Assembly: GCA_964618975.1 (NCBI GenBank)
Contig: CAZUDI010000004.1
Location: 1 to 64,000, forward strand
Direction: 5' to 3'
Source: CAZUDI01 sp964618975
GTDB lineage: Bacteria; Desulfobacterota; Desulfomonilia; UBA1062
DNA length: 64,000 bases
The first letter of the stretch is position 1. Every line of letters starts with the position of its first letter. Under the pieces are notes generated by a model. It was not told the origin of the DNA, did not search any database, and saw nothing but the letters and a program-made list of their open reading frames with translations. Below, one piece after another: positions 42,554 to 50,742 of this stretch. Made by a program: the position numbers and the translations under genes.

Positions 42554-43006
42554 TCAGGCCGCCATTTTGCGCAACTGCCACGTCCCATGCACCAGGGCAC
42601 AAATCACGCCCTGTTCATCCTTGAGTTCCAGATCCAGCACGAAGTCCGCCTTGCCGGCCTCTTCCAGCGCCACTACGATCTGGTCCACGCGCGCCTGACA
42701 CATCTCCACCTCAAGGTACATCTTCGTGGTGCCCGGCCGGCGGTAACGGATGTTCACCTCCTTGACAATGGGGAAATATTTCGTGGTATCGAAGGCGGCG
42801 ACATAGATCGCGCCGCCGGAAAACTCGCCCAGGGTGAAGAGCGAGCCGGCATAGATGATGCCGATGTGATTAAGGTTCGGCTCGGGCGGCATCATCAGCT
42901 TGACATAGCGGTCGCGCATGGCAACGACCCTGATGCCCATCTTCTGGGCAATCGGCACGCTGGATTCAATCAAAACGGCCAGTTCCTTGAATTTATCGTC
43001 TATCAT
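42554..43006 (-). CDS. Hotdog-fold thioesterase-like protein (YiiD C-terminal/PaaI type)
   Basis: The 150-residue protein has the hotdog helix-strand pattern: NHIGIIYAGSLFTLGEFSGGA (the central helix) and VKEVNIRYRRPG. This fits thioesterases of the YiiD-C/DUF4442 type. It probably hydrolyses an acyl-CoA of this operon's pathway or protects the CoA pool. The active-site residue cannot be assigned confidently. It is spaced 53 bp from the dehydrogenase gene and 59 bp from the isomerase gene. Confidence 0.8.
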   Translation of the reverse strand: MIDDKFKELAVLIESSVPIAQKMGIRVVAMRDRYVKLMMPPEPNLNHIGIIYAGSLFTLGEFSGGAIYVAAFDTTKYFPIVKEVNIRYRRPGTTKMYLEVEMCQARVDQIVVALEEAGKADFVLDLELKDEQGVICALVHGTWQLRKMAA

Positions 43007-43065
43007 CTGTCCTCCTCGTTATGTGTACCTCATCATAATCCCGGGTCATCCGCCTGCCGCTTATC

Positions 43066-43890
43066 TCATTTGCCGGGATAGACCGGCCTGCGCCTCTCCA
43101 TGAAGGCGCTCAGGGCCTCCATGAGATCCTGCGAGGGCACCATCATGGCGCTGCGCGCCGCCACGTACTCCAGCCCGTCGGTGATGGACTGCCCGCGGCA
43201 GAAGTTGAGCACCTCCTTGCTGGCCTGCACCGCCAGGGGGGAGTTGGCCGCGATCTCGCGTGCCAGATCCTCGGCCGCCTCCAGCAGGGCCTCCTTGTCG
43301 GGGTAGACATCGTTGACCAGCCCGATCTCACGTGCACGCTTCGCATCGATGAACTTGGCGGTATAGGCGAGCTCGCGGGCGTGGCCCTGGCCCACGATGT
43401 GCGGCACGCGCTGCAGGGAGCCCACGTCCGCCACGAAGCCCACGGCCGCCTCCTTGAGGCAGATGGTGGCGTCCGCACTCGCCAGGCGGATGTCGCAGGC
43501 CGAGGCCAGATCGAGCCCGGCCCCGATGCACTTGCCGTGGATGGCGCAGATGACCGGCTTGCAGCACTTCTCCACACACGAGATGGCCGCCTGCAGGGGG
43601 AAGATGACCTCGAAAATTTTGCGCCGGGCCCCGGCGCTCATGTCGCCCTCCACGATGGGCCCGAATTCCCCGGCCATGCCGACGAGGTCGATCCCGGCGG
43701 TGAAGATGTCGCCCTCCGCCTGAATAATGGCCACACGGATGGCCTCGTCTAGGTGGATGTCTTCGAAGATGGGGATGATCTCCTTCCAGGCCGCCGGTCC
43801 CATGGCGTTTTTCTTCTCCGGCCGGTTGAGGATCACCCGCGCGAGAGGGCCTTCCTTTTCCACCCTGTAAAAGGTGTATTCCGCACTCAT
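43066..43890 (-). CDS. Delta3,5-delta2,4-dienoyl-CoA isomerase-like crotonase (ECH1 type)
   Basis: This 274-residue crotonase matches ECH1-type isomerases better than hydratases. It has IGAGLDLASACDIRLAS, LKEAAVGFVADVGSLQR and ELAYTAKFIDAKRA. The three acidic positions used by ECH1 are present: Asp in GLDL, Glu in LKEA, Asp in VADVG. The predicted reaction moves double bonds in a dienoyl-CoA. It is the second gene of the operon after the flavin oxidoreductase. Confidence 0.85.
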   Translation of the reverse strand: MSAEYTFYRVEKEGPLARVILNRPEKKNAMGPAAWKEIIPIFEDIHLDEAIRVAIIQAEGDIFTAGIDLVGMAGEFGPIVEGDMSAGARRKIFEVIFPLQAAISCVEKCCKPVICAIHGKCIGAGLDLASACDIRLASADATICLKEAAVGFVADVGSLQRVPHIVGQGHARELAYTAKFIDAKRAREIGLVNDVYPDKEALLEAAEDLAREIAANSPLAVQASKEVLNFCRGQSITDGLEYVAARSAMMVPSQDLMEALSAFMERRRPVYPGK

Positions 43891-43918
43891 GACTGTCTCC
43901 TTTCGTGTTGCCTCGGTC

Positions 43919-44911
43919 TTAACCCAGCATATCCCGGGCCTGCTGCAGATATCCGCGGGCCTCGTCGCACATGCTCCCTAGTACCTCGGCGCAACTCGTA
44001 ACCTTGTGGATGCGGCCGATACTCTGCCCCACCATCAAAGGCGCCTCGTCCACCGCACCGCTGTCCCAGGCCTTCCGGATACGCTCCCCGGAGATCAGGG
44101 GCAGCAGTTCATGGAGTCCGCCGCCGGCCTCCTCGATGGCCAGCACCTTTTCGATCAGGTCGTTCTTCAGGCCCCGGCCCTGAAGCCCCAGGGCCTGGCG
44201 GCCGAACAGGGTGGTCTCGTTCTCGCGCCTTCTGACGAGCTCCTGCCGGAAGCGATCGTGCACCTCGCACTCCGGGGTGGCGATGAAGCGGCTGGCCATC
44301 ATGACCCCCTGGGCCCCCAGGGCCAGGGCCGCGGCCAGCGAGCGCCCGTCGGCCACGCCGCCGGCCGTGACCACCGGGATATCCAGGGCCTCCACCATGG
44401 TGGGCGTCAGCACCAGAGAGGTGACATTGTCCGGGTGGGGATGGCCGCCGGCCTCGTAGCCGGTGCAATAGACCCCGTCATAGCCCACCTTCTGGGCATG
44501 CAGGGCATGCTTGAGGGCCCCCAGCTTATGAAACACCCTGACCCCGGCCTGTTTGAGCCGCTCGAGGTGTTCCATTCCCAGCCCCTTGTCGATGGGGGTG
44601 CCGGAGATCTCCATGGCCGCCACCTGCTCCTCAGCCGCCACGCGCACGTACATCCTGTTCATCTCAGGGGTGATGCGCACCGAGGGCATCAGGGTCAGCC
44701 CCACGATGAAGGGCCTGTCGGTCAGCCGCCGCACCTCGTGGATGGCCCCCCGAAAGGCCTCCTCGGTCTCATAGCTGCCCGAGGTCAGGTTACCCATCCC
44801 GCCGGCATTGGAGATCGCCGCGCACAGCTTCGGTCCCGCCAGCCACATCATGGCACCGCACATAACCGGGTACTTAATGCCGAACATCTCGGTAATGGCC
44901 GTCTTGATCAT
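43919..44911 (-). CDS. Nitronate monooxygenase/FabK-like NAD(P)H-dependent flavin oxidoreductase
   Basis: This 330-residue TIM-barrel flavoprotein has KYPVMCGAMMWLAGPKLCAA, GYEAGGH (the family's conserved His), VVTAGGVADGR and GQSIGRIHKV. In anaerobes this family often contains enoyl reductases or other FMN enzymes rather than oxygenases. AAGGAGGAGGAG lies before the ATG. It is the first gene of the acyl-CoA operon, so a reductive step on an unsaturated acyl-CoA is a reasonable guess. Confidence 0.85.
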   Translation of the reverse strand: MIKTAITEMFGIKYPVMCGAMMWLAGPKLCAAISNAGGMGNLTSGSYETEEAFRGAIHEVRRLTDRPFIVGLTLMPSVRITPEMNRMYVRVAAEEQVAAMEISGTPIDKGLGMEHLERLKQAGVRVFHKLGALKHALHAQKVGYDGVYCTGYEAGGHPHPDNVTSLVLTPTMVEALDIPVVTAGGVADGRSLAAALALGAQGVMMASRFIATPECEVHDRFRQELVRRRENETTLFGRQALGLQGRGLKNDLIEKVLAIEEAGGGLHELLPLISGERIRKAWDSGAVDEAPLMVGQSIGRIHKVTSCAEVLGSMCDEARGYLQQARDMLG

Positions 44912-45265
44912 CTCCTCCTCCTTGAACTTGGTTGTCCCGGGCAGAGGCGCCCCGTATTGACGGGAAAGGGCACCTGAAGGGCCGGCTGCGAATCGCCAAT
45001 CTCCACGATTATCCCCTCGAGGACCGGCACCCCGGGGCGCCGCGGGGTTGGATATGGATTAATCACCTTTGTTCCTCATCGATGCAAACAATCGTGCTGT
45101 CGTCCTTTCCCCTATCAGTTGATTCCATCAAATGATGGACAACTCCATGTGTATGCCTTCCTCCGGCAATCGGCAATGGGGTCGATCCCGTATTTTTGGA
45201 GAGAATGTACCGTATTTTATCTGCAGGCCGTCTTCGGCGGGATTACCACCGGGCCCGTGCGCAGA
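44912..45265. promoter_or_regulatory. Control region upstream of the acyl-CoA operon
   Basis: No gene is supported. A 16-bp dyad TCCATC-AAAT-GATGGA (45124-45139) lies about 215 bp before the first ATG, overlapping TTGATTCCATCAA (45119-45131). A TetR gene ends just upstream on the same strand, so this dyad is a candidate operator. A clear -35/-10 pair could not be fixed. Confidence 0.45.
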
Positions 45266-45351
45266 CATCAGGGGTATGAACCCCAGGGCAAGCTTATGAC
45301 CCTGTTTTCCGCTGCAAGCAGCGGGGGAATTCGACCCTCAGGACATTAAAG
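45266..45351 (+). repeat. Dispersed structured repeat, copy C
   Basis: Best preserved copy together with D: GGGGTATGAACCCCAGGG, CAAGCTTATGACCCTG, CCGCTG-CAAG-CAGCGG, and GAATTCGACCCTCAGG. The CAGGG/CCCTG and CCGCTG/CAGCGG stems are perfect. It lies between the acyl-CoA operon control region and the tetR stop. Confidence 0.85.
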
Positions 45352-45381
45352 TCAGGCGGGGGGCCGGGTCGGGGGAGGGCT

Positions 45382-46008
45382 TCACTTCTGGGTGAAGGCG
45401 GGGGTATTCATGTACTTGACGGTGTCTTTCACCATCGTGATATATTCCGCGCGGTCGAGGTGCAGCAAGTCACGCAGAAAATCTTCGCCGGAGATGAACG
45501 TCATCATGGTGTTTATCAGGGCGAGGACCTCCATCAGCACGCGGGGGTCATCGGGGGACTCCTTGGGGACGAGCTTCATGGAGATGGCACTGTTACGGGC
45601 AAATTTGTACAGATCCAGCTCGCAACTGGTCTCACAACGCGTCTTGCTCACCGCACGGTGCAAAATCATCTTGGGGATCTCGGGATGCTCGAAAAGGTAC
45701 TCGATCAGGAAAGCCGAGGCCACATCGATATGCTCCTCCAGGGTCATGCCCCGGATGATCCTCTCCACCTCGATGAACTTGCGCATGATCTCTTCGTTGA
45801 TATCCGTCACCACGGCCTCATAGAGGTCCTTCTTGCCCCCCCAGTGATAGTGGAGGGTAGAGATGTCAATCCCCACCTGCTTGGCGATCATACGCGTCGT
45901 GGTGCCATGGTAACCATACTCTCCGAAGAGCTGCCGGGCGGCCTTCAAAATCCTGGCCTTCATGGATTCCGGATCGTTGTGCGCCTTGTCCAGGGTCTTC
46001 CTCATCAC
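45382..46008 (-). CDS. TetR-family transcriptional regulator
   Basis: This 208-residue regulator has an N-terminal helix-turn-helix (KAARQLFGEYGYHGTTTRMIAKQVGIDISTL split around residue 40) and an all-helical ligand domain. Length and the N-terminal YHWGGKKDLYEAVV segment are standard. It lies upstream of, and on the same strand as, the acyl-CoA operon; regulators of this class often sense acyl-CoAs and repress neighbouring genes. No such ligand can be assigned from sequence. It diverges from mnmG. Confidence 0.9.
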   Translation of the reverse strand: MMRKTLDKAHNDPESMKARILKAARQLFGEYGYHGTTTRMIAKQVGIDISTLHYHWGGKKDLYEAVVTDINEEIMRKFIEVERIIRGMTLEEHIDVASAFLIEYLFEHPEIPKMILHRAVSKTRCETSCELDLYKFARNSAISMKLVPKESPDDPRVLMEVLALINTMMTFISGEDFLRDLLHLDRAEYITMVKDTVKYMNTPAFTQK

Positions 46009-46155
46009 TCAGTCTTCCACCTGCCTCCTCATAGAGGTAGAATGCCCGCAAGTCAAGCCGCCTGGAGACTTCCGCTCCGGCTCTCCCGGCGCAAACCCGC
46101 GAGAGAGAAGATCGACGCCTTGCAAAGGGGACACTTTTGCCCTAGAGGTGTCCCT

Positions 46156-48036
46156 ATGGAGCGTTTCGACATCATCGTGATTGGGGGTGGCCACGCCGGG
46201 GCCGAGGCGGCCTGGGCCGCCTCCAAGGGGGGCTTGGCGGTGGCCCTGTTCACCCTCAACCTCGACACCATCGGCAAGATGTCCTGCAGCCCGTCCATCG
46301 GGGGCCTGGCCAAGAGCCACCTCGTCAAGGAGATCGATGCCCTGGGTGGCATCATGGCCGAGGTGGCCGACGAGACCGCCATCCAGTACCGTCTGCTCAA
46401 CACGAAAAAGGGCCCGGCCGTGCAGGCCACGCGCACGCAGAACGACCGCTGGCGCTACGCGCAGGCCGTCAAATCCCGTCTGGAGCGTGCGGGCATCCAC
46501 CTGCGCCAGGCCAAGGTATGCTCCCTCGTGGTGCATGGCGGCTCCGTGCAGGGGGTCATCGACCAGACCGGTACCATCTATGAAGCCCGCGCCGTGATCG
46601 TGGCCGCCGGCACCTTCCTCGATGGAACGATCCACATCGGTCAGAGGCGTATCCCGGCCGGGCGGGCAGGTGAAGAGGGATCGCACGAGCTCTCGGCCGC
46701 GCTTATGGGCCTCGGGCTCTGCCTAGGGCGCCACAAAACCGGCACCCCGCCGCGCCTCCACCGGGACAGCCTCGATTTCACGGCGCTGACGCGCCAGGAG
46801 CCCGAAGAGGGTCTCCTGCCCTTTGCCTTCTCACCCGCCGGGCCACCGTTGAAGCAGGTGCCCTGCTTCACCAGCCGCACCACGGCCGAGACCCATCGCC
46901 TCGTGCGCGAAAACATCCACCTGAGCCCTCTGTATTCCGGGGCCATCACCGGGACCCCGGCCCGCTATTGTCCCTCCCTGGAGGACAAGGTGATGCACTT
47001 CGGGGATCGCGACGGGCACCAGGTCATGCTTGAGCCCGAGGGGCTCGACACGCAGGAGATCTACGCCTCGGGTCTGGGCAACTCCCTGCCCCTCGAACTG
47101 CAGTGGCAAATCGTGCACTCGGTGCCCGGGCTCGAGCGGGCGGAGATCCTGCGACCGGCCTATGCCATCGAATACAACTACATCCTACCCACCCAGATCG
47201 ACCGCACCCTTGAAACCCGGGCCATTAGAGGCCTCTTCCTCGCCGGCCAGGTCAACGGGACCTCGGGCTACGAGGAGGCCGCGGCCCAGGGCCTCATGGC
47301 CGGGCTGAATGCATCCCTATCCCTGCGGGGCCGGGAGCCCTTCATCCTCGAGCGCTCCCAGGCCTATATCGGGGTCATGCTCGACGACCTCACCGCGCGG
47401 GGCACCTCCGAGCCCTACCGCATGTTCACCTCGCGCGCGGAATACCGTCTCATGCTGCGCGAGAGCAATGCCCTTCTTAGGCTCTCCCGCCAGGCCTTCG
47501 CCCTCGGTCTCATCGCGCCGGAGCGCATGGCGCGCGTGGAGGGCCTGGAGCAGGAGATCTCCGCCCTGAAGTCGCACCTGGAGCGCGTGTCGATCACGAT
47601 TCCGGACGATCTGCCGAAGATCCGGCCCACACGTGGCGCCGCACGGGAACGTGTCCGCCTGCAGCAGCTCCTGAAGCGGCCGGAGGTCGGGATGCAGGAT
47701 CTCGCATCGGCCGGCCTGCTGCCGCCCGGAGCCCACCCATTGAGCCTCACGGAGTGTGCGGTGGACATCAAGTATGCCGGCTACATTGAGCGTCAGCTCC
47801 GGCAGATCGAACACCTGCGCACCCTCGAGCAGGTGTGCATCCCTGTAGGGGTGGATTATGGCGGCGTGGAAGGGCTCTCCACCGAGCTGAAACAGCGCCT
47901 GAGCCGCCTGCGGCCGGCGACCCTGGGCCAGGCCTCCCGTATCGAGGGCATGACGCCGGCCGCCCTGGAGGCCCTGCATATCATGATCAGAGCGACATGT
48001 TCCTCACAGCCGCCAGAATCCCGGCCTGCCTCTTGA
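46156..48036 (+). CDS. mnmG: tRNA uridine-5-carboxymethylaminomethyl synthesis enzyme MnmG (GidA)
   Basis: The 626-residue protein starts at ATG 46156 (IIVIGGGHAGAEAAWAASK), not at the far upstream end of the open frame, which is antisense to tetR. Characteristic parts are SCSPSIGGLAKSHLVKEIDALGG and GTFLDGTIHIG, and a C-terminal helical domain. With MnmE it modifies wobble uridines. A stem GGGACAC/GTGTCCC pairs part of its AGAGGTG binding site with upstream bases. Its last 50 bp overlap the convergent PilZ gene. Confidence 0.97.
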   Translation: MERFDIIVIGGGHAGAEAAWAASKGGLAVALFTLNLDTIGKMSCSPSIGGLAKSHLVKEIDALGGIMAEVADETAIQYRLLNTKKGPAVQATRTQNDRWRYAQAVKSRLERAGIHLRQAKVCSLVVHGGSVQGVIDQTGTIYEARAVIVAAGTFLDGTIHIGQRRIPAGRAGEEGSHELSAALMGLGLCLGRHKTGTPPRLHRDSLDFTALTRQEPEEGLLPFAFSPAGPPLKQVPCFTSRTTAETHRLVRENIHLSPLYSGAITGTPARYCPSLEDKVMHFGDRDGHQVMLEPEGLDTQEIYASGLGNSLPLELQWQIVHSVPGLERAEILRPAYAIEYNYILPTQIDRTLETRAIRGLFLAGQVNGTSGYEEAAAQGLMAGLNASLSLRGREPFILERSQAYIGVMLDDLTARGTSEPYRMFTSRAEYRLMLRESNALLRLSRQAFALGLIAPERMARVEGLEQEISALKSHLERVSITIPDDLPKIRPTRGAARERVRLQQLLKRPEVGMQDLASAGLLPPGAHPLSLTECAVDIKYAGYIERQLRQIEHLRTLEQVCIPVGVDYGGVEGLSTELKQRLSRLRPATLGQASRIEGMTPAALEALHIMIRATCSSQPPESRPAS

Positions 48037-49090
48037 AGACGTAGTGACGCAGCTGCTGCATATCCATCTCATGCAGCTGCAAGTTCACGCCGTAATCGAT
48101 GGTATGCCCCTCGGGGTCGCCCTTGAAGACGATGCGGGCCTCGCCTAGGATCATCCGACTGCGGGGGAGACTCAGGGCTGCGGGGTAGGCGCCGCCCCGG
48201 TCCAGGTTGCCGTAGGGGATGCTCAGCCCCACCCCGCCCTCGGAGATGTCGTTGACTTCAAAGCTCCGGGTGAAATCCTTGTCGGGAAGGATATGGAGGA
48301 GCACCGGTTCCTGCGGATCGGGCTCCACCCGGAAGAATTTGCGCTTCTGCGCATAGACGAGCTCGGGCAGAAAGGCCACCAGCTTCCCACCCCGCGGCGG
48401 GCTGGCCAGCTTGAGATCGAAACCGAGGGATTCCCCGCCATCCGTCACATGCCCGTTGAGGGGGCGGTCCCCGGCCAGTTGCCGATACAGATCCACAAAC
48501 TCCTGCGGATTGAATTTGTCCAGGACAAGCTTGGTTTCCACCTCGCCCACCATCTGGATGAGCTCGCAGGTCACGGTCAGGGTGGGGAGGTCAGCCTTGA
48601 ACTGGCATGTGATAATCAGGCGTTGACGCTCCCCCATGACCCTTTTGAAGAAGGCTCGCACATCGGTCGCGGGGCGGCCCCCGGGGGGCCCCGCTGCGCG
48701 AGGTGCCGGCTCAGCCGCGATTTCGACCCGTCCGAGATTCTGCGCCTTCTGGAGAAAGCAGATGAACCCCGCCATCATGGTCTTGGGGAAACGGGTCGCA
48801 TCCATGAACACGACCCCCTCACTGGCCAGATCCATGAGGTTCAGGGGCATGATCTCGCCCTGGGTGTAAATCATCACCGGACCGGATATGTTACGGGCAC
48901 GAAGATGGGCCAGCATTTCGTTGACCTTCCTGAAGTACGGCAGCACCACGATATCGCTCCGACCGCCCTCCTTCAGGAGCTCATAAAGCAGTTCCTTGAG
49001 TTCCAGGATGCGGCAGGGATACTCCGTTCCGCTGATACCCAGATTACGGGCGATGTCCTCGGTCAGCCATACGGTGGAGGAAGGGTTCAT
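47987..49090 (-). CDS. PilZ-domain (c-di-GMP-binding) protein with unknown N-terminal part
   Basis: ATG 49090 gives 367 residues. The C-terminal PilZ domain (about 240-350) shows the c-di-GMP motifs RKFFR (RxxxR) and NDISEGG (D/N-x-S-x-x-G). A YcgR-like region precedes it (about 150-240). The first 150 residues resemble a REC-like or phosphotransfer fold without the catalytic residues (EYPCRILELKELLYELL; VMIYTQGE), and cannot be named. It follows the TPR lipoprotein gene by 16 bp and overlaps mnmG tail-to-tail. It probably adjusts motility or secretion in response to c-di-GMP. Confidence 0.82.
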   Translation of the reverse strand: MNPSSTVWLTEDIARNLGISGTEYPCRILELKELLYELLKEGGRSDIVVLPYFRKVNEMLAHLRARNISGPVMIYTQGEIMPLNLMDLASEGVVFMDATRFPKTMMAGFICFLQKAQNLGRVEIAAEPAPRAAGPPGGRPATDVRAFFKRVMGERQRLIITCQFKADLPTLTVTCELIQMVGEVETKLVLDKFNPQEFVDLYRQLAGDRPLNGHVTDGGESLGFDLKLASPPRGGKLVAFLPELVYAQKRKFFRVEPDPQEPVLLHILPDKDFTRSFEVNDISEGGVGLSIPYGNLDRGGAYPAALSLPRSRMILGEARIVFKGDPEGHTIDYGVNLQLHEMDMQQLRHYVFKRQAGILAAVRNMSL

Positions 49091-49106
49091 CCTGGGGCCG
49101 TCTCCC

Positions 49107-49880
49107 TCACTTCCCGCCGAGGGCTTCCAGCCGCTCACGCGCCATGACTCCGAGGAGACCCTGCGGGTCGATGCGGATGACCTCGTGGAGATGTTCGATG
49201 GCCAAAGGCGAATTGCCCGTCTTGAGATAAAGCTGCGCCAGTTCCCAGTGCGCCTCGACATAGTCGGGAAACTCGAGCAAGGCGTGATTCAACTCGTCGA
49301 TGGCGGCCCCGTAGTCCCCTTTTAGGGTGGAGATCCGCGAGAGCTCATACCATGACGGCGCATAATGGCTGTTTCTGTTCAGGGCCTCCCGGTGTACCTT
49401 GCAGGCCTGGTCATAGTCCTCCAGAACGACATACACCTTACCCATATTGTACAGGGTGCGCTCGGGGGTCTGGTAGTCATCCGCCTCGAGGGCGCGGCCG
49501 AAGGCCCGCAGGGCCTCCTCGTTGCGCCCCAGATCGAAGAGGACAACGCCCTTGAGGTTCAGGGCCTCGCTCTTGAGGCCCGGGTGCTTGTCCCACAAGC
49601 GCCCGCCATACACCGCTGCCTTATCCGCATGCTGCAGGGCTTCATCCATGCGGCCTAAGAGACGATAGGCGATGGCGAGGTGATAGTGGACCTCGGGATC
49701 ACGGGGGTTCTCCTTCTCGGCCCGCATCAGTTCCACGAGGGCACTCTGAGGATCGCCGTTCTGCAGGTGACTGACGGCAAGGTTTACCAGGGGCCGTGAG
49801 ATCTCGCGCCGCTGCGCAAACGTGGCCGCACAGCCCGCCATCAGCAGCGCAATCAGTATGAATGACAGGCCTCTCTTCAT
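49107..49880 (-). CDS. TPR-repeat lipoprotein (PilF/PilW-like)
   Basis: ATG 49880 gives 257 residues with a lipoprotein signal (SFILIALLMAGC; lipobox LMAGC). At least five tetratricopeptide repeats follow (HLQNGDPQSALVELMRAE; AYRLLGRMDEALQHADKA; NMGKVYVVLEDYDQACKVH; RISTLKGDYGAAIDELNHA). This resembles outer-membrane pilotins PilF/PilW for type IV pili, but no pilus genes are nearby. GGGGTGG is the binding site. It forms a unit with the PilZ gene, fitting a surface motility or secretion role. Confidence 0.85.
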   Translation of the reverse strand: MKRGLSFILIALLMAGCAATFAQRREISRPLVNLAVSHLQNGDPQSALVELMRAEKENPRDPEVHYHLAIAYRLLGRMDEALQHADKAAVYGGRLWDKHPGLKSEALNLKGVVLFDLGRNEEALRAFGRALEADDYQTPERTLYNMGKVYVVLEDYDQACKVHREALNRNSHYAPSWYELSRISTLKGDYGAAIDELNHALLEFPDYVEAHWELAQLYLKTGNSPLAIEHLHEVIRIDPQGLLGVMARERLEALGGK

Positions 49881-49941
49881 GGCACCACCCCTTTCCTCTC
49901 TGGGTCTCTTCGGCAAACGATCACAAAATATCAAGAATCTC

Positions 49942-50544
49942 TCATACATCAACGCGGCCGATCACATACCACCCGTCCTCGCAATCCGAGGCCGTATCCA
50001 GCAGCAGGTGCATAATCTTGAGCCCCGGGAAATGCGCCTTGAGGTCAGCCAGATCGACCTCCTCAAACTTCTGCTTGTTGTTGAAGTAGGCCTCGGGTGT
50101 CAGGGCATTGGACTCGTAATTCTCCCTGGTACGCCGGGAGATCTTGGCCAGCGAGTAGTCCTCCGGACAGCTGGTCTGCTGGATCACGAAGGGGCGTCCA
50201 TTCCTGGCCGCCACCTCGGCCGCGCGCCGCCTGAGCTTCTGGCTGATAAAGGTGGCGTCAAGGATGACGCCTGTGCCCTGAGCGGCGAGTTCATCCGCCA
50301 GGGAAAACATGCGGTCGTACACCCGCCGGCGCTTGTCCATGTCGGACGCGACCTTGGCGTCGAAAATGTCCTCTCCGGCCAGCACCTCCTTGCGGATGAG
50401 ATCGGTACGCAGGATCTGCAATCCCTTGAGGCCGGCCACGACCTCGGTGGTCTCGGTCTTGTTCGTGGCGGGCAGCCCACATGCGATCAATACCGCTCCC
50501 TCGGGCAGCTCCCTTGTGATATAGTCCTTGAACGGTTCGCGCAT
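49942..50544 (-). CDS. P-loop kinase-like ATPase (COG0645 type) with atypical Walker A
   Basis: The 200-residue protein has a P-loop ACGLPATNKTETT near residue 22 in which the usual GK is NK. It also shows LRTDLIRKEV and VILDATFISQKLRRRA, as in gluconate-kinase-like ATPases of COG0645. In other bacteria this domain is commonly fused behind an aminoglycoside-kinase-like domain (COG2187); here that partner is the separate gene at 51990. AAGGAAAG lies upstream of the ATG. The longer upstream start lacks a binding site. Confidence 0.72.
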   Translation of the reverse strand: MREPFKDYITRELPEGAVLIACGLPATNKTETTEVVAGLKGLQILRTDLIRKEVLAGEDIFDAKVASDMDKRRRVYDRMFSLADELAAQGTGVILDATFISQKLRRRAAEVAARNGRPFVIQQTSCPEDYSLAKISRRTRENYESNALTPEAYFNNKQKFEEVDLADLKAHFPGLKIMHLLLDTASDCEDGWYVIGRVDV

Positions 50545-50609
50545 GTCTTTCCTTTCCGCGCCGGTATCCCCCGGCGCCCTCTTTCGCTGCCGTAATGCGT
50601 GTTTTATTA

Positions 50610-50635
50610 GCATACCGTTTATCCTTTGGGTATGC
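50610..50635. other. Hairpin upstream of the small ATPase gene
   Basis: GCATACC and GGTATGC form a 7-bp stem around 12 bases, 66 bp before the ATPase ATG, overlapping a possible TTGGCA -35 element on the minus strand. It may be an operator or a leader stem. Confidence 0.3.
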
Positions 50636-50742
50636 CAATCTGCCCATCTGTGCCTGCCTCCCGCAGGGGAAGCCCTCCTCAGACAAGTTTGCCCCGGGCA
50701 GGCCGGCCTTCCCGGGGCCTCCCGGCGTCTCCGGGCACCGGA

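Noticed and set aside
45460..46155. 232-codon upstream extension of mnmG
   Set aside because: It is antisense to tetR, has no similarity to MnmG, and ATG 46156 with AGAGGTG opens exactly at the FAD-binding motif.
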